From: Rhizobium sp. Q54
Lineage (GTDB): Bacteria; Pseudomonadota; Alphaproteobacteria; Rhizobiales; Beijerinckiaceae
Direction: 5' to 3'
NCBI GenBank assembly: GCA_945878875.1
Contig: CAMCUC010000010.1
Span: 1 to 64,000, forward strand
Length of the DNA: 64,000 bases
Shown here piece after piece: positions 57,838 through 64,000 of this stretch. Made by a program: the position numbers and the translations under genes. The notes under the pieces are model-generated. The model was not told where the DNA came from. It saw only the letters and a program-made list of their open reading frames with translations, and did not search any database. How positions within the stretch are numbered: position 1 is the first letter of the stretch; every line of letters begins with the position of its first letter.

Positions 57838-59124
57838 TCAAATGTCGCGTTTTGCAGTGGCGGGGCGCGGTTCTACGCGTGCGCCGTTGATGAGGCCAAG
57901 CGCGCCCTCGACGACGATGGACTCGCCGCCCTTCAGGCCTTCGGTCACGATGTCGCGTCCATCCTGCGTGCGGCCTATGCTTACCTGTTGTACGCGGGCG
58001 ACGCCTTTTTCGATCACATAAACAAAGCTGCCTACCTGTCCGGCCTGCGTTGCGTTGCGGGGGATCGTGACGACGCTGTCCTCGGTGCGCAGGGTGATGC
58101 GCAAATTGCAGAGCTGGCCGGGCCAGAGAAACTCGTCCGCATTCTCAAAGCGGGCGCGCACGATTACGGTGCCGGTCGCGATGTCGATCGTGTTCTCGAT
58201 AAAAGCGATCTTGCCCTTTGCGGCAGTCTTGGCGCCCTGGGGCGTCGCTTCGACGATTGATTCGTCCGCTTTCACCGATTCCCGCAAGTCCGGCAGCAGG
58301 CGCTGCGGGATCGAGAACGCGACATAGATCGGCTTGATCTGGATGATTGTGCCCAGCGTGCCGGTGGGGTTGTTGTCGCCTGCGCGAATGATGTTGCCGG
58401 CCTTGACGCCGACCGAGCCGATGCGCCCGCTGATGGGCGCGATGATCGTGTAATAGCTGAGCTGAACCTTCAGGTTTTCGATCTGCGCCTGATCGCCCAT
58501 GATGAGCGCCTGCGCGGCTGCAACCTGCGTACGGGCGTTGTCGAGATTGACCTTTGTGCCGGAGGCGCGCTCAACCAGTTCTTCAAAGCGGCCAACGTCG
58601 CGGCGCGCCTGTTCAAGGGTTGTTGTATTGCGGGCGAGGCTGGCTTCCGCCTGTTTGATTTGCGCCTGTATCTGCCGCGAATCCAGAATGGCGATCACGT
58701 CGCCAGCCTGCACGACGGCGCCGTCTGCGACACGTATTTCCTGAACCTGCGCGTCCACGCGCGATTTAAGCGCAACGGTCGCGATCGGCTGGACGGCGCC
58801 AACGGCCTCCACCACGACGGCCACGGGGCCTTTGGTCGCCGTGTCGAGAACGACGGGGGTAGGGGGGCGGCCTGCGCCCGAGCCGCCGCGACCGCCGCCG
58901 CGTTGGCCTTGCGGGGTAGCGGGGGCTTGAGCTACCGGCCCGGCAGCAGGAGCCGATGCGTATTCTGGCAAGAAAGCATTGAGGCCCAGCGTTGTGCGGA
59001 TCGAGGCAAAGCCCGCGCCTGATCCCGGCAGCAGGCGATCAGCAGCGCCCGGCCAGACGAGGCCAACGAGAATTAAAATGGCGACAATGCCGATCAAGGA
59101 CCGGCTGACCTTACCTGACTTCAT
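57838..59124 (-). CDS. RND efflux periplasmic adaptor subunit
   Basis: 428 residues from the ATG at 59124 with GGGAGG upstream. One N-terminal membrane helix (SLIGIVAILILVGLVW) then a Gly/Pro-rich linker (about 85-100) and the lipoyl-like, alpha-hairpin and beta-barrel domains (VALKSRVDAQVQEIRVADGAVVQAGDVIAILDSRQIQAQIKQAEASLARN...). It links the permease to an outer-membrane channel. First gene of the two-gene pump operon. Confidence 0.95.
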   Translation of the reverse strand: MKSGKVSRSLIGIVAILILVGLVWPGAADRLLPGSGAGFASIRTTLGLNAFLPEYASAPAAGPVAQAPATPQGQRGGGRGGSGAGRPPTPVVLDTATKGPVAVVVEAVGAVQPIATVALKSRVDAQVQEIRVADGAVVQAGDVIAILDSRQIQAQIKQAEASLARNTTTLEQARRDVGRFEELVERASGTKVNLDNARTQVAAAQALIMGDQAQIENLKVQLSYYTIIAPISGRIGSVGVKAGNIIRAGDNNPTGTLGTIIQIKPIYVAFSIPQRLLPDLRESVKADESIVEATPQGAKTAAKGKIAFIENTIDIATGTVIVRARFENADEFLWPGQLCNLRITLRTEDSVVTIPRNATQAGQVGSFVYVIEKGVARVQQVSIGRTQDGRDIVTEGLKGGESIVVEGALGLINGARVEPRPATAKRDI

Positions 59125-59326
59125 AGAAAACTGGCCTCCCGTGAGGCGGTCCGCCTGAAACCAGCGGCTAAAAAACCTCACGATTTCAGATTAGCAGAAC
59201 ATTCCGTCGCGTCCATGCAAGCGTTGCAGGGCCATGAACCCTGACGTGCGCTGATTACGCCTGAAATTGCTAGCACAGCCCGACCGCAGGCGCTCATTAA
59301 TATACGCTAATGTTTGCCCGTGCCGG

Positions 59327-59701
59327 TCACATTTTCGCAGGCGGCCCCCTGCGGCGGCTCACAAGCGCGAAAACAGTGAGGCTTAGCCAACCGGCGATCA
59401 TGATGATTCCGCCAGCCGGGGCGGCCATCGGGAACAATCTCTCGCCCCAGAAGACCCGCGCCGCCAGGTCGCCGCTGAAGAGGATCGCGCCGAGGGCCAG
59501 AAGACCGGCGGCGGCGCCCAAGCCTCTAATTGCCACGCCGCTTGCGCAAAGCCCGGCTACGGCGGCAGCGTGAATCAGCAGATAGATCGCTGCGCTGGTG
59601 AGGTTTTCGCCTCCCATATGAGCGCCGGCGGCGGCCAGCGCTATTCCCGCCGCCCCCATGAGGCCGCTGACAGCCAGAAGCGCCCGGCGCCAAAGCGACA
59701 T
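59327..59701 (-). CDS. DUF423 family membrane protein
   Basis: 124 residues from the ATG at 59701 with four predicted helices. GLMGAAGIALAAAGAH, then YLLIHAAAVAGLC and ILFSGDLAARVFWGE.. GGIIMIAGWL are the DUF423 (YgdD) motifs. Function unknown. It starts inside the last codons of the GNAT gene on the same strand, so the pair is coupled. Confidence 0.85.
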   Translation of the reverse strand: MSLWRRALLAVSGLMGAAGIALAAAGAHMGGENLTSAAIYLLIHAAAVAGLCASGVAIRGLGAAAGLLALGAILFSGDLAARVFWGERLFPMAAPAGGIIMIAGWLSLTVFALVSRRRGPPAKM

Positions 59702-59715
59702 GCTCAATTTCCCCC

Positions 59716-60819
59716 TCAAACCCCAAACAGGCGGCGGCCAAAGCGCACCACGCGCTTGATGCGTCGTCTGTGGACTTCCATGAAGCAGAACGAGCGGCCC
59801 GAAGTGGTCATGCCGTGCAGCGTATCGAACAGCGCCTCCCCGCGCGTGCGCCAGATGTCGGCGCGGCGGGCGACGCCCATGCCGATGCCGATTTCGTGCA
59901 GGCCGCGCCCGCGCAAATCTTCCAGCATATGCGCCATCAGCACGTCGCCGGGATCGCAGGCGGCGATGTCGGGCTCGATGTCGGCGCTTTCGATCATGGC
60001 GTGGAAGCGCCCCATATGGGCGCCGCCGCCGCAGGTCGCTACGATGCGATTGTTGACGCAGAGCGCGTGCAGCTCAACCGCAGCGCGGCCTTCCTCGAGT
60101 CCATCAAGGCACACGCGCTCGAAGAAGCCGCGCGCGACGGAATTGTCGAAGGCGGTCTTGGCGCCCGCCGCCGCGCGCTGCGCGTCTTTGTGCGAGAAAA
60201 AAGCCTGCATGATGCGCCGGGCGGTCTTCTCGTCGCGGCCGATGATGTGCGTGACTGCGCCGCCTTCGCCCAACGCCGCCATGCCTTTTTGCAAACGCTC
60301 GCGCGCTGCGGGAGCCGCCTGTTCAAGAACGTGCTGGTCGTCGCGCAAATGCATCGCGGCCAATTGGTTCAGGCCGGGACGGGCGGGCAGGAGCCGCATG
60401 GGATTGCCGGCGCCGCGCCAGTTATAGGGCTGGCTGGTGAGCGAAAACGCATCCGGACGCAGAACAGTCTGGGCGGCATAGGACAGCGTATTGGTCATGA
60501 AACGGCGCGTGAAAACGGCGCCGGGGTTGAACAATGGCAGATTGGCCTGCGAATCGCGCCCGCCAAGAAACTCCGCCAGCCGCAACCCGCCCGCCTTGCT
60601 GACGCCAAACGGAAACAACGCCGCAGGCGTGCCGTCAGGCCCGCGCGCCACAATCAGCATCGGCGTGATGTTATGAGCCACGCCAACAGTTTCCGCCCAC
60701 GGGCGCATCCAGCGCTCGGTCTGGAAAATGGTCGCGGGCGCAATCGCCTCCAGCTCGCGCCATGCCTCCATGACGGGCTCGAACTCGGCGAAGACTTCGA
60801 TTTTCGGACGATCGCTCAC
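59716..60819 (-). CDS. GNAT-type acyltransferase, BcsL/CelD family
   Basis: A 367-residue protein of the Acetyltransf_6 (FemAB-like GNAT) group. TIFQTERWMRPWAET near residue 30, an acetyltransferase core at about 170-330 (FFERVCLDGLEEGRAAVELHALCVNNRIVATCGGGAH, DPGDVLMAHMLEDLRGRGLHEIGIGMG). Such proteins are linked to polysaccharide or cellulose modification, but no polysaccharide genes are near. Downstream overlap with DUF423. Confidence 0.85.
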   Translation of the reverse strand: MSDRPKIEVFAEFEPVMEAWRELEAIAPATIFQTERWMRPWAETVGVAHNITPMLIVARGPDGTPAALFPFGVSKAGGLRLAEFLGGRDSQANLPLFNPGAVFTRRFMTNTLSYAAQTVLRPDAFSLTSQPYNWRGAGNPMRLLPARPGLNQLAAMHLRDDQHVLEQAAPAARERLQKGMAALGEGGAVTHIIGRDEKTARRIMQAFFSHKDAQRAAAGAKTAFDNSVARGFFERVCLDGLEEGRAAVELHALCVNNRIVATCGGGAHMGRFHAMIESADIEPDIAACDPGDVLMAHMLEDLRGRGLHEIGIGMGVARRADIWRTRGEALFDTLHGMTTSGRSFCFMEVHRRRIKRVVRFGRRLFGV

Positions 60820-60852
60820 GGCGTTTCCTTGTTTGGCGTTTTGTTTTAGCGC

Positions 60853-61068
60853 TCAGTCCCGACCGTTTTCCATCCAGCGGATCAGCGGCATGATGGGGAT
60901 GATCCATGCTATGCCCAGCACCGCGTACATGATCCCCTGGAACAGCTTCGAGGCTTCCTGCAACGGCCCGGCCTGCGAAACCGCCATGGCGACGAGCGCC
61001 CAGACGACCACGAACACGATCATGATCGCGGCGCCAAGCAGTTTCCGGTTTCGGCGACGAAGGCTCAT
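60853..61068 (-). CDS. DUF2842 small membrane protein
   Basis: 71 residues from the ATG at 61068: basic N-terminus (MSLRRRNRKLLG), two helices (IMIVFVVVWALVAMAVSQ; GIMYAVLGIAWIIPIMPLIRWM). The pattern fits the DUF2842 family of alphaproteobacteria. Divergent from ctaA by 113 bp. Function unknown. Confidence 0.8.
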   Translation of the reverse strand: MSLRRRNRKLLGAAIMIVFVVVWALVAMAVSQAGPLQEASKLFQGIMYAVLGIAWIIPIMPLIRWMENGRD

Positions 61069-61181
61069 GGTTCGCTCGACTTTTAGGGAAAGTAAGGGGT
61101 GCGACGATATGGGTGCGTTTACGTTCGGGCTTTGCAGCTCTATGTCTGCCTCGTTTCCCACGTCAACCGGCTTGTAGCAAC

Positions 61182-62261
61182 ATGACCATCGCTGCGCAAT
61201 TCGACGCACTCCCTTCAACCGCAACCCAATCCGCTGCTTCAGACGTCATGGCGCCCGTGCGCGCGTGGCTGTGGAGCGTTGCGGGATTGGTATTTCTGAT
61301 GGTGCTGGTGGGCGGCGCAACCCGCCTCACGGAATCGGGCCTCTCGATCACCGAGTGGCGGCTTGTGACCGGCATCCTGCCGCCGCTCACCGAAAGCGCA
61401 TGGCTTGTCGAATTTGAGAAATACAAGCAAATTCCGCAATATAGCCAGATGTTCCCGAACATGCCCCTGAGCGATTTCAAGGTCATCTTCTACTGGGAAT
61501 GGGGCCATCGCATTCTTGGCCGCATCATCGGGCTGGCTTTTGCGCTGCCGCTGGCGTGGTTCTGGGCGCGCGGGCTCATCAAGGGCAATTTGCGCTGGAA
61601 GCTGCTGGGGCTGCTGGCTCTTGGCGGACTTCAGGGCGCGGTCGGCTGGTGGATGGTCACGTCCGGCCTCGTCAACCGCACGGAAGTGGCGCCCGAGCGG
61701 CTGGCGACGCATCTGCTGCTGGCGTCGATTACCTTTGTCGCGCTGGTCAATGTTGCGCTTGGCCTGAAGCATAATGTGCGTGAGGCCCATGCCGAAAAGC
61801 TGCGGCGCGCGGCGGGCTGGGTGCTGGTGCTGTTGCTGGTGCAGGTGGGCTTTGGCGCGCTGGTGGCGGGCTCCCGCGCGGGGCTTTCCTACAACACCTG
61901 GCCGCTGATGGACGGCGCCTTCATGCCGCCGTGGGCGCACATGACCAACCTTGAACCCGCCTGGCGCAATTGGTTTGAGAACGTCGCCACGGTGCAGTTC
62001 CTGCATCGCATGGGTGCCTATGCGCTGCTGGGGCTGGCGCTTTGGCATGCTTTCAAGGTTTCGCGCCTTGTCCCGGCCACATCTACGGCCCGGCGCGCAT
62101 GGGTGCTGGTGGCCATGATGCTGACGCAGGCGGGTCTGGGAATCGCGACGCTTTACGCGGTCAACGACCAGATTCCGCTTGGGTTGGGGCTCGCCCATCA
62201 GGGCTTTGCCATGCTCTTGCTGGGCATGGGTTCGGTGCACTGGCGCAAACTGGCGGTCTGA
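61182..62261 (+). CDS. ctaA: Heme A synthase (COX15/CtaA)
   Basis: 359 residues from the ATG at 61182. It oxidises heme O to heme A for aa3-type cytochrome oxidases. VGGATRLTESGLSITEWRLVTGILPPL and FYWEWGHRILGRIIGLAFALPL hold heme ligand His residues; the second half repeats this (AGSRAGLSYNTWPLMDG, VQFLHRMGAYALL, LGLAHQGFAMLLLGMG). About eight helices. Confidence 0.96.
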   Translation: MTIAAQFDALPSTATQSAASDVMAPVRAWLWSVAGLVFLMVLVGGATRLTESGLSITEWRLVTGILPPLTESAWLVEFEKYKQIPQYSQMFPNMPLSDFKVIFYWEWGHRILGRIIGLAFALPLAWFWARGLIKGNLRWKLLGLLALGGLQGAVGWWMVTSGLVNRTEVAPERLATHLLLASITFVALVNVALGLKHNVREAHAEKLRRAAGWVLVLLLVQVGFGALVAGSRAGLSYNTWPLMDGAFMPPWAHMTNLEPAWRNWFENVATVQFLHRMGAYALLGLALWHAFKVSRLVPATSTARRAWVLVAMMLTQAGLGIATLYAVNDQIPLGLGLAHQGFAMLLLGMGSVHWRKLAV

Positions 62262-62274
62262 GGAGACCGCCAGT
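62249..62274. terminator. Hairpin over the ctaA stop codon, possible bidirectional terminator
   Basis: ACTGGCGGTCT-GAGG-AGACCGCCAGT, a perfect 11-bp stem whose loop side holds the ctaA stop. It lies between convergent ctaA and nnrU; a weak T-run (GTGTTTAAAT) follows. Confidence 0.65.
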
Positions 62275-62283
62275 GTGTTTAAA

Positions 62284-62874
62284 TCAGGAAACGCGTCCGA
62301 TGACTGAGACGCCTATCAGCAGCGGGTGCAGCAACAACAGCGCCACATAAAGCGCCGTTCCCACGACCAGCGTAATCACGTCGCCCTTGCCAAACGGGGC
62401 GGGGCCGGGTCCAAAATCGCCGCGCTTCTTCACCTTGATGCGGTCAAACACCGACCATCCGAGCAGCGAGCCAAACAGGATCATCGAGCCCAGATCGCCA
62501 TTGGCGATGAGATGCGCCAAAGCCCAGATCTTGACGCCGACAAGCATCGGGTGCTTGAGCGCGCCCTTGATCTTGCCCGCTGGCGAATAGGCGGCGGCCA
62601 GCGCGATAAACGCAGGCCAGACAAGCAGAATGGAAAGATGGCGCGTCCATGTCGGCGGCTCCCATACGGGGATGTAGCCGCCTGCGCGATAGGCGCCAAA
62701 GCCATAGACGATCAGCGCCAGCCCGATCAGCGAGGCAACCGAATAGGCGCCCTTGTAGGCGGTCTCGCCAAAGCGCCCGATCAGAGCCCCCCGTCGCTCG
62801 CGCAGGGGTGTGAGCGTGTGGACGCCCAGAAAGATCACAAGACCAAGCAGCAGGATCGTCATGTCGGCTCCCAT
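62284..62874 (-). CDS. nnrU: NnrU family membrane protein
   Basis: A 196-residue, five- to six-helix protein. LLGLVIFLGVHTLTPLRERRGALIGRFGETAYKGAYSVASLIGLALIVYGFG and WTRHLSILLVWPAFIALAAAYSPAGKIKGALKHPMLVGVKIWALAHLIANGDLGSMILFG are typical of NnrU, which in Rhodobacter is linked to denitrification or NO metabolism but is also found in non-denitrifiers. No nitrite or NO reductase genes are near. The start may be the internal ATG at 62862. Confidence 0.88.
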   Translation of the reverse strand: MGADMTILLLGLVIFLGVHTLTPLRERRGALIGRFGETAYKGAYSVASLIGLALIVYGFGAYRAGGYIPVWEPPTWTRHLSILLVWPAFIALAAAYSPAGKIKGALKHPMLVGVKIWALAHLIANGDLGSMILFGSLLGWSVFDRIKVKKRGDFGPGPAPFGKGDVITLVVGTALYVALLLLHPLLIGVSVIGRVS

Positions 62875-63057
62875 TCATAAACTTGAGGCGGCCAACCTAG
62901 ACGCGACCGGGGCCTGAGGGAAGCCACTCTTGCGCCGCCGTGCGTCTGCGCCCGCGGCCTGCGTGTTAGTTCTTCCCCATATCCCCGTGCCCGGATATGA
63001 GAAGGGGGAACCGGCTCTGCCGGAATATGGGAAAACGCCAGGTCAAGAGGTCAAAAA

Positions 63058-63690
63058 ATGGACCAGTCTTTTTCAGCCGACGACATTTTGCGCGACAAGC
63101 TCGCTATCCGTCAGCTCATCGACAATTGGGTGTTGTGGCGCGACGCAGGCATGTGGGAGCAGTTCCGCACCGTCTGGCATCCCGAAGGGCGCATGCTCGC
63201 CACCTGGACGCAGGGAACGGGCGACGAGTTCATCGCCATGAACAAAGAAGGCTGGGCCAAGGGCGTCAGCATCCTGCATTTTCAGGGCGCGCATACGTCT
63301 GAAGTCAGCGGCAATCGCGCGATTGCGATGACCAAGATGCACATCAACCAGCGCGCCAAAGTGCACGACGTTCTTGTCGACGTTGTGTGCACAGGGCGCT
63401 TCTATGACTTCCTGGAAAAGCGTAACGGCAAGTGGGGCTTTATCCTGCGCCAGCCGATCTATGAGAAGGACCGCATGGACCCGGTGACGCCCGGCGCCAG
63501 CGTGCCGATGGATCAGGGCCTGCTGGAAAGCTTTCCCGAAGGCTATCGTCACCTTGCCTATTTGCAGGCCAATATCGGCTATCCGGTGAAGAAGAACATG
63601 CCTGGCCTCAAGGGCGAGCGCGTGGATGCGCTTTACAAGGCCGGGGCGCAATGGCTCTCCGGCGCGGCGCTGAGCTGGGGCCACGACTAG
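63058..63690 (+). CDS. SnoaL/NTF2-like protein
   Basis: A 210-residue protein with the NTF2-like fold: DKLAIRQLIDNWVLWRDAGMWEQFRTVWHPEGRMLATWTQGTGDEFIAMNKEGW and TKMHINQRAKVHDVLVDVVCTGRFYDFLEKRNGKWGFILRQP. It is 23 bases before the ring-cleavage dioxygenase gene, so a part in an aromatic pathway is likely, for example as a small hydratase, isomerase or a dioxygenase-beta-like partner. Confidence 0.82.
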   Translation: MDQSFSADDILRDKLAIRQLIDNWVLWRDAGMWEQFRTVWHPEGRMLATWTQGTGDEFIAMNKEGWAKGVSILHFQGAHTSEVSGNRAIAMTKMHINQRAKVHDVLVDVVCTGRFYDFLEKRNGKWGFILRQPIYEKDRMDPVTPGASVPMDQGLLESFPEGYRHLAYLQANIGYPVKKNMPGLKGERVDALYKAGAQWLSGAALSWGHD

Positions 63691-63712
63691 CGAAAACAGA
63701 GGAGGTGGCGCC

Positions 63713-64000
63713 ATGCGTAATTTCAACGAGCAGACGATCACGGATGCTGTCATCCAGCGCTTTTCCAGCTCCACCGATCCGCGTGTCAGGGAAGTCTGCA
63801 CGTCGCTGGTGAAGCACCTGCACGACTTTGTGCGCGACGTGCGCCCCTCGTACGACGAATGGGAGCAGGCTGTCGATTTCCTCACCCGCACAGGCAAAAT
63901 CTGCGACGGCAACAGGCAGGAGTTCGTGCTGCTGTCCGATACGCTGGGCGTGTCGATGCTTGTGGATGCGGTGAACAATCCGGTGGGCGGCGCCGTCACG
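63713..64000 (+). CDS. Intradiol ring-cleavage dioxygenase, N-terminal part (3' truncated by window edge)
   Basis: 96 residues of the N-terminus with a strong AGGAGG upstream. It matches the Dioxygenase_N domain of catechol or hydroxyquinol 1,2-dioxygenases (SSSTDPRVREVCTSLVKHLHDFVRDVRPSYDEWEQAVDFLTRTG, FVLLSDTLGVSMLVDAVNN). The catalytic Tyr/His residues lie beyond the window, so catechol and hydroxyquinol types cannot be told apart. Confidence 0.85.
   Translation, partial: MRNFNEQTITDAVIQRFSSSTDPRVREVCTSLVKHLHDFVRDVRPSYDEWEQAVDFLTRTGKICDGNRQEFVLLSDTLGVSMLVDAVNNPVGGAVT

Overview
The window looks like a core chromosomal segment of a GC-rich alphaproteobacterium of the order Hyphomicrobiales (Rhizobiales). 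The evidence is the gene content and order: pdxJ-acpS-lepB-rnc-era-recO, parC-bpt-RDD-hemB, the regulator/L,D-transpeptidase pair ldtR-ldtP, glyA-nrdR-ribD-ribE-ribH-nusB-thiL, hppA-bamE-cytochrome bc1 chaperone-DUF177-plsX-fabH-ihfA-merR-tRNA-Pro, and typical families such as DUF2865 and DUF2842. The species cannot be named from sequence alone. No rRNA, CRISPR array, prophage or replication origin was seen.

Layout. 1-1.7 kb: the end of an EutA-like diol/ethanolamine-lyase reactivase and a bicupin, the right edge of an accessory catabolic locus. 1.9-7.6 kb: vitamin B6, ACP activation, protein export, RNA processing and repair genes packed as one co-directional block. 7.8-15.8 kb: an outer-membrane beta-barrel, topoisomerase IV subunit A, N-degron leucyltransferase, an RDD protein, an M50/CBS protease and a metal-variant HemB. 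15.9-18.3 kb: ldtR and ldtP, with a 28-bp palindrome as candidate operator. 18.5-24.3 kb: one-carbon, nucleotide-regulation, riboflavin and thiamine genes. 24.4-34.8 kb: a segment with PHA synthase, an AlaC-like aminotransferase, homoserine dehydrogenase, class II FBPase, a decayed 900-bp IS30-type element and thiM-thiE. 35.1-44.2 kb: H+-pyrophosphatase, envelope and lipid genes, IHF alpha, tRNA-Pro(GGG), RsgA. 44.3-48.2 kb: small accessory genes, including two tail-to-tail LuxR-type regulators with degenerate receiver domains and a Cys-rich four-helix-bundle protein. 48.3-54.5 kb: ubiX, folD, an AsmA protein and envelope unknowns. 54.6-59.1 kb: an RND efflux pump. 59.3-62.9 kb: small membrane proteins, a GNAT enzyme, heme A synthase, NnrU. 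63.1-64 kb: the start of an aromatic ring-cleavage locus.

Functional links. RibD, RibE and RibH make riboflavin next to NusB. ThiM, ThiE and ThiL together cover thiazole salvage, coupling and final phosphorylation, although they lie in two places. AcpS, PlsX and FabH serve fatty-acid and phospholipid initiation. BamE, LdtP, AsmA, the porin and DUF2865 serve the envelope. HemB and CtaA belong to heme synthesis.

The intergenic spaces carry at least three families of dispersed palindromic repeats. One copy was split by the IS30-type element with a 3-bp target duplication. Six coding sites between 26 and 50 kb carry short in-frame tandem duplications or triplications, an unusual density. The most unusual coding content is the pair of pseudo-receiver LuxR regulators at 45.5-47.0 kb and the uncharacterised membrane/coiled-coil operon at 28.5-29.8 kb.
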